Made by a program: the position numbers and the translations under genes
The notes under the pieces: model-generated
What the model was told of the DNA's origin: nothing
The model's input: only the letters and a program-made list of their open reading frames with translations
Databases searched by the model: none
Assembly (NCBI GenBank): GCA_035079385.1
Contig: JAVHKY010000018.1
Location: 3,038,001-3,102,000, forward strand
Length of the DNA stretch: 64,000 nucleotides
DNA from: Aspidiotus rigidus
Lineage: Eukaryota > Arthropoda > Insecta > Hemiptera > Diaspididae
Reading direction: 5' to 3'
Shown: piece by piece, positions 35,844 to 48,382 of the stretch
How positions within the stretch are numbered: position 1 is the first letter of the stretch
How the letters are laid out: the number at the start of each line of letters is the position of its first letter

Positions 35844-37251
35844 CCCGTTGAACCATGTCGACTGCAAATCGACGTCGATCTGACGTCAAATCGACATCAT
35901 TTCGACCCATTTTTTTAATAAGTAATCGACCCAAATTCGACGTCGATTTCGAGTCGAAATAGTTCCGGGGTATGTCGACCGTAAATCGACGGCAAACGAC
36001 TGGATTTCGACGTCGATATCGAGTCGATTTAAGGTGAGCGGTGGCCTTCGACCCAAAATCGACGTCGTTATGAAGTCTCGCAATAATTATTAATAATAAT
36101 TATTATTATTACTAATATTATTATCATCATTATTACGCAATATTCACTAAAGAAAAGAGAACAAAAAAATAAAAAAAAACCTATCGGTGAGAATCTTTCT
36201 ATCATCATCACCGGGGCTCGAACTGCGCATCACAATTCCTTACCTATCCTGCGCGAACGAACCTAGCCTAACACCTACGGGGACCTATCGATGGTAGAGG
36301 TATAATTCCAGTATAGATTTTCGCGATTGAAAATTCGCGCTTGCAATTGAATAATTCCCCTCGCGATTAAAAACCGATCTTTTATGAAATACTTCTGGAG
36401 AAAGAGGTTTCGTGCACAGGTGCATGAGACTCATTTCTCCAAAAGTATTTTGTGAAACATGGGTCCCTTATTTTGTGGAAGGTAGGCTATTATATTCACC
36501 AAATGATTTGTCATTCATTGTTCATCAACGTCGATTTTAAGTCGATTCCCTGTCAACAATTGTGGTATTGTGATCGATCAAAAATCGACCGTATATTGAC
36601 GTCGATTTTGAGTCGATTTCCAGTCAACAATTGTCGTGTTGTGATCGACCAAAAATCGACCATATATCGACGTCGATTTTGAGTCGATTTCCAGTCGACA
36701 ATTGTCGTGTTGTGATCGACCAAAAATCGACCATATATCGACGTCGATTTTGAGTCGATTTCCAGCCGACAATTTTGGTATTGTGATCGACCAAAAATCG
36801 ACCATATATCGACGTCGATTTTGAGTCGATTTCCAGTCGACAATTGTGGTATTGTGATCGACCAAAAATCGACCATATATCGACATCGATTTTGAGTCGA
36901 TTTCCAGTCGACAATTGTGGTATTGTGATCGACCAAAAATCGACCATATATCGACGTCGATATACGGTCGATTTTTGGTCGATCACAATACCACAATTGT
37001 CGACTCGAAATCGACTCAAAATCGACGTCTTTATACGGTCGACATGATATTGGACAAGATGCTTTTTAAGTCGACGATATTTCGACTCCAAATCGACGTC
37101 GTTAGGCAGTCGATTTACCTTCAAAATCGACTGTAATTTTATGGACTTCAATAAAGACGTCGAATTGACGTCGAATTTCAGTCGATTTCGAGTCGACATT
37201 GCCGTCGACTCAAAATCGACCCTAAATCGACGGTCGACATGGTTCAACGGG
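35844..37251. mobile_element. TCGA-rich foldback element with a 71-bp tandem array
   Basis: The ends CCCGTTGAACCATGTCGAC (35844) and GTCGACATGGTTCAACGGG (37233-37251) are perfect inverted repeats. The whole element is saturated with TCGA, ATCGAC and GTCGAT words, except for an AT-rich simple-repeat centre near 36085-36180. At 36545-36990 there are about six copies of a 71-bp unit (core CGACCAAAAATCGACCATAT, ATCGACGTCGATTTTGAGTC). The last copy is followed by an inverted half-unit. Frames up to 224 codons are artefacts of the array. No target duplication is evident. Confidence 0.75.
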
Positions 37252-37379
37252 AAGCCAAACGTTCTTTGAGCTAGAAAATGTATTTCTTGAGTGTTCAAAT
37301 TTCAAGTTCAACAGCTTTCAAGGCCAGACTGGCTTTTCCAGAAAATTACCAAAGATAAGATCGATTGGCTCCGGTTCAG

Positions 37380-38330
37380 TTAAGGAGCTCGAGAGCAGGT
37401 AAAATGGACATCCATTTTGTTTTTCAAGTGAACCTTGCACCCCATTGGTCAACAGTTGGTTTATTAGAAAACAAGATGGATGTCCCACAGTACCTCCGCA
37501 TGAACCCCGTAAAAACAAGATGGATGCTCATTTTACCTGCTCTCGAGCTCCTTAGTTCAGTTCAGCTGTTCAGCCGTTCAGCATAGAAGCCAGCCATCTA
37601 ATAAAGATGAACACAAACTGGAAAATAGGTCTCTTCCACGAGTACGTTAAGGCCCAATTTTCCTGATCGTTTTATATCGACTCACATTTCTTTGTAAAAT
37701 TCATAAGCCGAAAATCATAAAGCAGGCTGAATCGAGTCAAAAGCCAGCTGAATTTTTCAAAGTTTCAAGTTAAAGCCGGAAGCCGAAGCTGAAATTTTCG
37801 GTTCTGGATCTGAGTGGAACGAGAAAATGCGGATCCTCTGGTTTCCAGATCTTGACACAGAATAAAATCTAGATTTCTTGGGTTTTAGCTATCGAGAAAA
37901 TTAAAATGGACATCCATTTTGTTTTTTAAGTGAACCTTACACCCCATTGGTTAACATTTGGTTTATTAGAAAACAAGATGGATGTCCCACAGTACCTCCG
38001 CATGAACCCCGTAAAAACAAAGATGGATGCTCATTTTACCAGCTCTCGAGCTCCTTAGTTCAGTTCAGCTGTTCAGCCGTTCAGCATAGAAACCAGCCAT
38101 CCAATAAAGATGAACACAAACTGGAAAATAGGTCTCTTCCACGGGTATGTTAAGGCCCAATTTTCCTGATCGTTTTATATCGACTCACATTTCTTTGTAA
38201 AATTCATAAGCCGAAAATCATAAAGCAGGCTGAATCGAGTCAAAAGCCAGCTGAATTTTTCAAAGTTTCAAGTTAAAGCCGGAAGCCGAAGCTGAAATTT
38301 TCGGTTCTAGATCTGAGTGGAACAAGAAGT
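37380..38330. repeat. tandem duplication of about 503 bp with internal hairpin
   Basis: AAAATGGACATCCATTTTG occurs at about 37400 and 37903, with near-identical following sequence including GTTCAGCTGTTCAGCCGTTC and GAATCGAGTCAAAAGCCAGC. In the first copy TTAAGGAGCTCGAGAGCAGG then TAAAATG (37380-37406) pairs with CATTTTACCTGCTCTCGAGC ending TCCTTAG (37529-37555). The 3' part of each copy is the GCAATACT repeat family. A small hairpin also exists at about 36388-36452. Confidence 0.7.
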
Positions 38331-38349
38331 AAAATCTAGATTTCTTTGG

Positions 38350-41030
38350 TTTTCGCTATCGAGAAAATTAGAGAGATAGATTTGCGTTATTCCACAGTCG
38401 AGGAAAATAAAAGAAAATTAAAAGACTCGTATAAGTCTTGTTTTGCGAGTGAATGCGAGAGCTCAACGAGAATGAAATATTTCATAGGCTACGAACACCC
38501 CTTCGTCTTTGAAACAGCTTCATTTCCCTCGTAATATTCATTCATATCCTGCCATACACTAATCAGAATGAAATAAAAGGGCAAAAACAATTTCCATTTT
38601 CTACTTTCCCATATCCAGTAAGGTTATGAACGATTGGAAGAATATAAATAAGGTGGTTCATTAATATCGTCGAATTAAAAATAATAATAATAATAATGAT
38701 CCATCAAAACGAAAAAAACAAATTGCGAGAATAAACGATTAACAAAATTAATATTTTTTTTTCACGACTGCGGATTATTTTTACGGTGAAAACAGCCAGT
38801 TATTCAAAATTATTGACAAGAGATTACGATTTTTTTTTTTTTTTCGAAAAATTCTAAAGCATTTAATCGGAACGTCTTTATGAAAATTGATTTTCCAGCC
38901 GTAGTACGAGTACTCATACTAAAATGACCGGAATTGAATGTTACACCTGAGTAACGATAGAAGTAGTAATAGTGCAACGTTTATTCAAAGCGAATGGAAA
39001 AAAAAAAAACTGAATAACAAACCCTTGAGAGAATCCAGGAAATTTGTAAAAAAAATAAGGAAGAGGAAAATATGGGATGTGCGTCTGTGCGAGATAGAAG
39101 ACTATCGCACAAAACAAAGGGAGGTCAGTCCTATTCTACACGTGTGTACGACGATATGGTAGATGGAAGGGGTAACGGGAAAAAAGTATAACTTGGAAGA
39201 AAAAGGGTTAAGAAAGGGTGTTGATGGACGCGAAAAGAGTGTCGACGGCGGTAGCGAGGAAAAGGATGAATACTCGTAAGAGAAAGCAAATATTATATTT
39301 TCCATTAATACAGAATTAATTGGAGCGCGAGAACGCGTTCGCGATCGTAGAGGGGGGGAGAATTGTAAAATAATTACTTATCGTCGTCTCCCTGCCCGGT
39401 CGTTCGACGGGACGAGGATCTTGGATACTCTTTTCGCGGTTCCGTCAAACGTAATGAAAATGGGAATCGAGATCAAACAGAACCTCATTTGGAAAGTTAC
39501 ACTTATACATACACAGCCTCCTATCGTGTACCGGGACGCTATTACCAGAACCGCACCATCGTAATTCGGAATCGGTAATTCGATTACTTTCAGCTAAATC
39601 TCGCTATTTATTTTATTATCTTCACCGCTAAATAATATCGCCGATACCGTTTGCAAGATACGGCGGGGGACCGCTAATTTTCTCGAATAACTCGACGATT
39701 TAATACGTGCGGGGTCGGAATACCTTAGCAAGATCAGTGTGCGCCCTCTAATCGAATTGAGCGGACCGAAATTCGCAGAAAATTTCTCCGCGAAAAGGGA
39801 ATCTAATAACTTACTAATTAATCGTTCGCTCGCACATGATCGTAATTTCAAAATTGATAGAATTGTCGCGTCGATATACAGAGAGAATTGTATTCTCTAC
39901 ATCTCCACTCTCTTCCGAGTTCCAATCATGTCGCGTCGCGACGGAATTTTTCAAATTTTTCATCACAAAAAAAATGATGGGGAAAAAAAGCGAAAAATAT
40001 AACGACAATAGCAATATTGTAAACATTATTAAATCTCGTATTAATTACGAACAATATTATAGAAAGAAGACCACAACCCTTTCTTTTTTTTCTCTCTCTC
40101 TCGCTTTTCCCCTTCGTACTTTTATAACGTGAAATATTTTTTTGGAAAACTAACTCGAAAAGAAAGCGCGAATCATTTTTAATTATAATGGTAAAGAAGA
40201 AAACGAGAACAAATTTCTCGAGAAAAGGGTTTCAGCGCCTCTTTTTCTGGCACGTTTCTTTAGCGTTGTTCTCATGCAATGGTAAACAGAAGAAGAAGAA
40301 ATAATAATTAGAACGTCGTAATCAAATTTCAAATTTACTTTTTCAAACGCTCTCTAATACTGTATTTTTCGGAAATTAAAAAGGGCCGAGAAAGGCTTCG
40401 TTCTTAGACGCTCGTGTCATCTTTCGTTTGTTGGATGATTTTTTTCTTTCTCTCTTTTCTCTTTTCAATAATAATTTCGAATTCATTATGCTACACAAGA
40501 TTATCAGGAAAATGATCTTTTTGAACTGAGACCTCTCCTCAAGGTGAGATGACGACGTTTTATCACTATAGGATGAGTTTCTCTTTCATCTTGACTTTCT
40601 GGTTAAAAACAAAGGTTGATTGAATGTGAAGATCAGCCCTGATGTAATCAAAACTGAAAATGATACAAAACTCGTAGTTTTTTACTGAAAAATATCTACT
40701 TTTTTTGAACATTTTCAATACTAATATTGAAACGTTTCAACTGACTACTAAAAAATAAATAAAAAATATACAAAAAATCCAGAAAAAAAAATTAGAATTT
40801 AGAGCAATACAACAAATAAATAAATAAGGATGGCCAATTTTTGGCGGGTTAATTTACTTATTTATTAGAGTCTGGACGACTCTGGATGAATAAAAAAGAG
40901 AACATCAATTCGATCCCCCTATAACTGGAACCTCAAGTCTACAAAAAGATAGAAGAAGAGAACTCAAATAAAAGAGGCACTGCAAACATTTCAAAACGTC
41001 AATATCTGATTATAGAGATTCCACTTTAAT
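38350..41030. other. unique intron sequence
   Basis: It contains AAT repeats near 38681, A/T runs, and CpG-rich tracts at 39.3-39.8 kb. No gene recognised. Confidence 0.35.
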
Positions 41031-41109
41031 ATTTACAATGAAATGCGGCAAAAGCTACACTGCAACTTTGGCTTACTGAGCGGAATTGGAAAAAAAATGG
41101 AAATTAAAC

Positions 41110-41230
41110 GCAAACTCATTCACGAGGAAGCAGCAATTGGATCCCCACCTACGACCAATGGTTTTGAATCCTTTAACTCGCACATCAAAGACGAACGTAC
41201 GCTTTGAGAACGCCCACCACACGGTAAGTC
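41110..41230 (+). pseudogene. MULE transposase relic (DDE third-acidic-residue region)
   Basis: The plus strand reads EEAAIGSPPTTNGFESFNSH then IKDERTL-stop-ERPP. It aligns with the intact element at 62 kb, which has STNNGIEGTNSH then IQRQHTLRERLP, around the catalytic Glu. Sequence on either side is too eroded to follow. Confidence 0.6.
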
Positions 41231-41239
41231 TAAAACTTT

Positions 41240-42840
41240 ATTACTAATCTAGTTGTATCGTGGTCACAACGTCAGTAAACTACCTCAAATTCTCGATTTC
41301 CTTTTAGTACGTTGAATGTGTGGTCAACGGTGTTCCAGTAGGCCATTCAAAACCATAAAATTCCAAAGCAACAGCATAATTCGGGCCACAGACAATACTT
41401 TGTGGCTTCCACATCATTCGAGGCCACTCTCCCTACCCAAGTTGTGCCACAATTTCAGCCCAAGTGGCAGGATTTGGTCGGTACAGTGATGGCACATGGG
41501 TGTCGTAATCCTTCTGCAGTCTGTACTCGACTCTTACTGCTCCTGCCCAATATTTCTTAAACAGTCGATGAAAATGGATAAAAATCGTCAAACTGCTACT
41601 TCCAATCGGTATCGCTCCACAATTAATACTCTATAGAGTCAACAGTAAACTCTATAGCATTGTTGAAAAAAAAGTCACGAAACCTCTGATCATAAGCAAT
41701 AAAATAGGGGATTGTTCCGTCGAGTAACCTCCTTAGATTTCGTTGCAGACCTCTCTATATTCCATCGTACGAATTTAAACAATGACAGTCGAAGAAATCT
41801 GAGCGACTTTTCATGCTGAGAAATTAGTTTATACAGAAAAAGTTGAATTAGATGCGTTCGACACGACATAACTAATTTCCACCCACACAATTTACATAGG
41901 CTTGCCACAAGAGTAACCAGTTCAATTGCAAACAAATAACTTACAAACAGGTTTATCAATAATACCGTATGCGAGATAACGTCAACCGGTCGAAGAAGAA
42001 AGAAATAGACACAGAGAGACAGAGGGGAAAAAATAAGATCAGCTCGAGTACATTGGAAATTGCACACAATTCAATTTCTTGAATAAAAACTAATGAGCCT
42101 CGAGAAATTAGATACTAGGTATATCCGTGAAACAAAAAATGAATATCGCTGTACGTAAAAAGTATCAACCATCGGTAATTTCGGATTTAAAAAGGAAGAA
42201 GGAGGATAGGACAATATTTTTGTCGGCTGGAGTACTTTCGCATCGTCGGCTGAAAGATAGTGTAGACATATGTACGAAATAACGAGTTCAATTAAAAAAT
42301 AGTGACTAGTTCCAAAATGAAGATGACAGCAAGAAAGAATAAGTAAGTATCCCCTTATCGAATTTCACTCTCATCCGGGCTACCACCGCACGAAAACTTA
42401 TAATTTATGCTGCGTACTGAGTACTGTATTCGCGTTTATTATTCCTCTCGTTTTTTTTCACTCCCTCCATCTCTCTCGCTCTTTTCCTTGAGCCTCTTAA
42501 TGAATTAAGTCGCTCGCAATGCCGAAACTTTACACTTTCGGCGAAATTAAAATGTAAAAATCGTCCTTGAGGCGGGTCAATGGTCGTCGGACAAGTATTT
42601 TTTTTTTTTCTTTTATTCTTGCATCACCGAAATGAATTGATGTATGTCTTACGAATTTATTTTGGATATTCGATATTTTCTGCGGAAAATGAGAAGTTGA
42701 TCTGCATTTGTCGTCGGACACCAAACGAATTCACTTTCAATTTTTATTCTATGGAGTACAGAGAGATATCAATTAGGAAGGCAAAAATTGTTCTCAAAAT
42801 CGTGTCTAATTTTAAAGCAAAATTTTCAGACTGCAACCGT
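41240..42840. other. unique or unrecognised intron sequence
   Basis: No motif-bearing frame was found. A minus-strand frame of 125 codons (41690-42067) matches nothing I recognise. A T-run lies near 42597. Confidence 0.3.
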
Positions 42841-42849
42841 CAATTTATT

Positions 42850-43140
42850 TAGAGTATTGCAACCGAATATGTCAGCCTTGGCTTTCGGCTTTAAATTACG
42901 ACCTTGAAAAATTTGGCTTTCGACTTCTAGAAAAATTTAGCAAACTTTCGGCTCCATACACTCGATTTTTGGCTGATCAAGGTTATGAAGAAATATGGGT
43001 CTGGATGAAACGATCTGCAGAATTGGGGCTTTGTCACATCATTGGAAGATATCTATTCTCCAAAATATGTTCATCTTGAAAGGTTCTATGCTGAACGGCT
43101 AAACTAAACTGGAACCATCTTTTTCATCTTTGTTAATTCT
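42850..43140. repeat. copy of the GCAATACT dispersed repeat (orientation of copy 1)
   Basis: It starts GAGTATTGCAACCGAATATG and carries CAGAATTGGGGCTTTGTCAC and TTCTATGCTGAACGGCTAAA, paralleling 2345-2560. Its right end is not recognisable. Confidence 0.6.
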
Positions 43141-43547
43141 TTGGCAAAGCTAGACTGGCCTAGAAAATGGAGCAGTTGAGCTTGAAATATTCGAACACTC
43201 AAGCAGCGAATTCTCTTATTTTGTGGGAATCAGGAAAACTAAAAAAATACTGAAAAAATTTGGTTTATTTTGGCTAACGAAGGTTGATTTTCTTCCAGTT
43301 TACAAGCTCTTAACTGCAGTGCTGTCATGTGTATGGATTCATCCATATTTGTACGGATTTTAGGACCCATAAAAAAAAGTACGGATTTTGAACGGGTTTT
43401 GGTTAAAATCTGGTTTTTGTACAGATTTCACCAGTTTTAACGTTCCGGAGCCAAATTATATCACTCCGGAGCCGTCGCCCGGAGCCGGCTCATTCCGTTC
43501 CGGAGTCAATTTATTTTGCTCCGGAGCCGGTTAAAATCCGTATTTGT

Positions 43548-43682
43548 GACCTGCGATGAGAAAAGGATGCTCATTGCCCATTGGCGCAAGAACACCATTT
43601 CTCTCTGATTGGACATCTAATAAAAGAGAAATGATGTGCCTGTTAGTGGGTAATGAGCATCCTTTTCTTATCGCAGGTCACA
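43548..43682. repeat. 135-bp near-palindromic hairpin
   Basis: GTGACCTGCGATGAGAAAAG then GATGCTCATT pairs with AATGAGCATC then CTTTTCTTATCGCAGGTCAC. Pairing resumes deeper at CATTTCTC/GAGAAATG. It lies between tracts of AAATCCGTA words (43360-43740). Confidence 0.85.
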
Positions 43683-43841
43683 TTTCATGGGAAAAATCCG
43701 TACTTGAAAAAAAATCCGTATTTACGATGGGGGAAAAAAAATTACATGACAGCACTGTAATGACCTCACTCGGTTATATAAGCTTGGTGGGGGATCGCTA
43801 TTGGATGCGTTGTATGTAATTTGCTGCTTTTAGATATTAGA

Positions 43842-44640
43842 TCATGATGGATGGGAGGTCATCGGCGAGAAATTTTTCGATGAATGGTGAAATTTAGTAC
43901 GTGTGGCGGAGAAAAGCTGAAGATGGGCGCGCGAATATGTGGGTGACTCTAGAGGGAGGGAGTCGAGGCTACAATGTTCACATGAGAGCGGGAAAAGGTT
44001 GGAAAGAATGTAAGCGAAGGTGAGTTGCGTATGACCAATTTGAAGACGTGTAAGGTAGATTTCGTGAAGACGGGACCTGAGTGTAATGAAGCCAACGCGA
44101 ATGGCACAAATTTGTTTGATGAGATTTGATTTTGCCAGAGTGCAATTCACTCGTCCGTAATTTTGAGGTGGATGGTGTGGGTGAGATAATTTCTAGTGGC
44201 AAGAAGACGAGAGTCGATTCGTGGAAGTTTGGTGGCAGCTTGGGCTGCTGAATCGACTCCTTCAGTACCGCAAGGCTTAAGACCCAGATGGAAGTTGTGT
44301 CGTAATGAATGGATGACGGGATTATGAGGAAAGAATAAATGCGTGAGACAGGTGGGTGGGTAGAGTGCACACTAATTGCCGTTAAGGTGGGTAAGGAGTT
44401 GGTGGCGATCAGAAAAATGCGGTTTGGTAGGAAAAGGAGGGTTAGTATTGTTTCTAAGCATTGAAAGATGGCTTGAACTTCGACCGTTAAAATAGATACG
44501 GAATTGCGGTGTCGTGAAAATATGAAACCGACTTTCTTTCCGATTTTTGATCCATGTGTGAAACAAAGGGTAGTGTTGAGAAAAGAGTCAAATATTTCTA
44601 CAGAAAGAGGAAGTGGTAGTATTTGTAAAGCTGGCTTCAA
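43842..44640 (-). pseudogene. I-like LINE RNase H domain and C-terminal tail
   Basis: A 220-codon minus-strand frame reads LCFTHGSKIGKKVGFIF, where FTDGSK is usual, then LTVEVQAIFQCLETI (xxELxAI), FLIATNSLPTLTAI (xxTDSL) and SIWVLSLAVLKESIQ (WVPSHxGxxGNE). This order is the RNase H fold of LINE ORF2. A shifted frame continues LQIGHTQLTFAYILS, the RIGHTRLTHxYLL block typical of I/Jockey C-termini. At least two catalytic Asp are changed (to His and Asn), so it is dead although a long frame remains open. The RT part is not adjacent. Confidence 0.65.
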
Positions 44641-45260
44641 GTTTCTCTCTTATAAGTAAAAGTTTAGCCTCATTCGGCTTTTGGCTTTCAGCTGGCTGCA
44701 ACATCCTGAATTTATTTTCTAGTATATTAAGACTCTTTCAATTATCTGGAAAAAATGAACGCAATCGATCTTCTCGCTCAGTTTTCCGAAGCCGTATTCC
44801 CGAATAGCCGATTTCCCAAATGCCCTTTCCTCGAATCCACTTCCCCAATTGCTAATTTCCCAAACCGCATTCCTGAAAGCCATTTTCCTTGGAGGTACTC
44901 GTATGTTTCCAAGTGGCGTACGGAAGGGGGGGTTTGGGGGGTCAACCCCCTTCCCAGAAGACTTGTGATTCCCCTAGAAATAGAAATCAATTATGATAGG
45001 AAGGATACGACAGCATTACATCACATCATTTTCCAACTAACCACCCCCGAAAAAATTCCTGTGTACGCCACTGGTTTCCCGATGCTTTCTTCCCAAAAGT
45101 CATTATTTGAAAAAATCACAAATGGGATCAATTCATATTTCATCTAAGGTCAGAAAAATACGTATTTGTCACGTCGAAAAGTAACGTTTAATACATTTTA
45201 AATCCAAGAAGGAGGCCTACAGGTGCACACAATCCGGATTCTCAAATAATTCTCGTGCTT
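44640..45260. repeat. mixed repeat fragments
   Basis: It starts with a fragment of the GCAATACT family (TTGGCTTTCAGCTGGCTGCA). A CCAATT/TTCCCAAA-rich stretch (44770-44890) with internal near-repeats follows. No gene is supported, and frames in this part have no recognised match. Confidence 0.35.
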
Positions 45261-45270
45261 GTGTACGTCC

Positions 45271-45729
45271 CCCTTCCAGATGTTCGGGGCGCATTCAGGG
45301 TACTGGTGATGCACCGGACGAGCTAGTGGACGTAATGTACTATTTCAACAAGTCGTATATACGTTACTGGTCGACCAAGAAGAGGGCGAAGAGCAGCCAG
45401 CCCCCTCGCTATGAACCGCTATTGCGGAACCAGTATGATGCCACTCTGGCCAACTTCCACAAAATCAACGATTCCAGTGAGGAGTAGAATAATCGCTTCC
45501 GGCTCCTTCCAGGGAAAAGCCATCTAGACCCATTCTTGAAAGAGATCCAAAAAGAGCAGGGTGATACAGGGACCAGTATCGTAGAATTGCCACTCTGAAA
45601 GCGAGTCAAAGCAAGTCCCAAAAGAAAGTAGTTCAAATTACAAACGAGGATACGGTCCAATGAATACAAACGAGAAAATCGTATTCTCGATTACTTGACG
45701 ACAATAGGCTACAATGTCAAGTTGAATTG
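45271..45729 (+). pseudogene. MULE-type transposase C-terminal relic (second family)
   Basis: The plus strand reads GTGDAPDELVDVMYYFNKSY, then LLRNQYDATLANFHKINDSS, NNRFRLLPGKSHLDPFLKEI-QKEQ and ILDYLTTIGYNVKL. It is interrupted by three stops. The family (MULEs that often carry FLYWCH fingers) has TNNxVEGWHNxFxxLxGxxHPxxxxFIxxLxxEQ here. The catalytic segment is reduced to NDSSEE-stop-NNRF. No DDE core was found upstream. Confidence 0.55.
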
Positions 45730-45799
45730 AATGAAAAAATTGAGTTTTTTAAGAGACTTACAAAAATTTTTCATATCGGGTATATAAGAATCGGGAAAT

Positions 45800-48380
45800 C
45801 AACTATTCAGGAAAATGGCTTCGGGAATTTGACCGATAATCTTCATCTCAATAACTAAGAGGTTTATTCGTGCAGCTTTTATTTTATCAACACCGCAAGG
45901 CTTACACCAAAATAATCCATGGGTGACGGAGTAAATTTCTCTTAGGAGGGGCAAAAATATATATATATCGTTTTTAATTTTCAATTTTTTCTTTCATCCT
46001 ATTAGAAAATCAAGTATCTTCTCATTTTTTCCACTCTTTTGCGAGGGAGACGTTGTCCCTGCCCTCCCCTCATTCTTCCACCCGTGGAGTAATCCTAAAC
46101 AAATCTACGATGGAAGAATATTGTTTGGACTCCAACCACGATTTCGAGGTTGTAAAAGTTGACATTTGGCATTCCACTACGAAAGGAAAACTTTTGGATC
46201 AGCTAGAGGACTCATCTCACAGACGATCTATGAGTCAGTCACACTTTTACTAATCCATCTCATTCTTCCACCCAACTTCTAACAACTTGCCTCTTTCTAT
46301 CTTTCTTATTCTTCTTACCACTGTTTTAGTGTAGTTCTTAATTTCTACCAGGTCAGAGAATTTCAGTTTATTTCTTCCTTTCGTCACTAATCATGTTTAG
46401 CTCGCCTGTTCGAAAGATGTCGCGAAAATAATCATCTTAATATAAATAGGCACCCGTACGTCTTTCATTTATTTGCATTACCTAAGCTTGTATTCATTTA
46501 CTTGATCCAGTAGAATATTGAAAAAATTTCCATAATTTCCAAGTTTCTTTCATCCGAATATGAACTTCAGACTATATCTTTTCCTCTCTATCCCCGCTTT
46601 CCTCTGTCCAGTGTCCATCAAACCCAAAACTTCCCCCATTCGTAGCCACTGACGTCTTGATTATCATTTTAATAATGTCTCATCCAACAGGTTCCAATTC
46701 TATCATCATTCGATAAGTACTGCGAGCTAAATACACTCCGCCTGTTGTTCTACCACAACTATAGTAGATTTTTGTCCATAATTACTTCGAAAGAGATTGA
46801 TCTAGTCGAGGGTCTACATATAAGAACTTCATCCGGATTGCGGTGAACACACTTTGAACGCAACCGCAACGTGACCAATTAATTCCTCCCTCATTCTACG
46901 CACCGCCGCTGCACCGGGAAACGAACGTTACTTCTTGTATATAGTAATTTTATAGCAGCCAATTTCTGGCGATTTCCTAGCATATAAATGATAACCCTTT
47001 TCGACACTGTTTCTACTTGTACGTGTCGTATTGTCGTCACGTATACTACTTGAATTACAACGCATGATTTATAGCCGCTGCGCAGCCCTGAGGGACTTAA
47101 TTAGCTTTCCATTACGAGCTTCTTATACCGAAAATTAGACTATACCTCGTCAGAATATTCGTAGGGTTGCGGAATTTAATAATTCTTTTAATTAATTACG
47201 AAGATACTGTGTAATATACAAGTATGCACTCGTACGCGCGAAATTGTCTTTCATCGAGTTCGATTCGTATACAAAAATCTTGGGAAAATGTCGTCGGACA
47301 ACGGTCTCGTGTCGTTTACAAGGTGTGTACTGGATAAGGAAGAGTTGACCTTTTTCGAAATGTCACCTTCAAGTAGAAAAACAACTTATTTCGACGGGGA
47401 TTACGATATCTTTTGTTTATACATCGGCTCCTTTCAGTTTAAATGTTATAGGACTTTTTCGCCGACTTCATTACGATTTATGAATACGCTATACGATAGA
47501 GAGACGCGAAATAGTCGCCCTCGCGATCATCACACGTCTGAACGACAGATCATTAATCCCTTTTCGTCAAGGGCTCACAATTCGCATGCAACCGCTGGTT
47601 GTCGTACACCCTATGCGCCATACGTGTACCATTTCCTGTACATATATGTATAGAAAATACATTAAGTTCGATCGTGTGGCATCATCGCAGCGAAGCTTTA
47701 TAAGGTATTGAGAGGAACGGTAATGAAATATAACGTCGAGATTTCGCGTCAGGTTGGCAAAAATACAACATAGGTTTTTTCTTTTCAATAAAACTTAACA
47801 TGCGGCAGCGTGAGCGATGTTTACGTTAAGTGAATTTCGATGCTGCTATTTTATATTATACTGTCTCGTCCTCTTTCCTTCTTCTTTATTTCAGTCATCT
47901 TTTTCCTCTCGTACACGAAAACACGCTAACCAAAGATCGGTAATATTGACGAGAGGAAACACGCATCAGGTTTGCATGAATGCGCGCGTTCCTGAGGCGA
48001 GCAGATTGTAACTTTTTACAATTGTTTCCACTTCTGGTCGCGGCGTTGATCCGTCGTTATAGATTTGCGGTCTTCGAAGTGCGTGATCACCGAGAGAACA
48101 CTGCACCCGCTGAGGAACGGAGTGGCGAACGTCCAGTAACGCTTGGGGCGTGGAACAGGTTGGATTTTGTAACAGCTTATAACTCGATTATTCCATTCTG
48201 CTTAGGAGTGAAATGCTGTGAGAAAATTCTATCGATCGCCAACTACCGTAATAACATCAGAACGTGCCGGCGCATACGACATAAAGTTTGCGCGAAAACA
48301 ATCGCTAATATTGGAGTTCTGCCATATGGACCTCGCTGCCACTGCTCTCGAAGTTGAACAAGCTCCACAGATATCGAGAT
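45800..48380. other. unique intron sequence
   Basis: It shows AT/CG-balanced, non-repetitive sequence with homeodomain-like TAATTA words (around 46.9-47.2 kb). No gene recognised: a plus-strand frame at 47288-47653 (121 codons) has no known similarity. It is a candidate place for intronic regulatory DNA, by inference only. Confidence 0.35.
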
Positions 48381-48382
48381 CA

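Noticed and set aside
36545..36990. Regularly spaced repeats as a CRISPR-like array
   Set aside because: The repeats are contiguous 71-bp units without distinct spacers, in insect nuclear DNA.
36553..37298. Overlapping open frames up to 224 codons with repeated WSIFGRSQYHNC-type peptides
   Set aside because: They follow the 71-bp TCGA-rich tandem array, whose length is not a multiple of three. No start, domain or splice context supports a protein.
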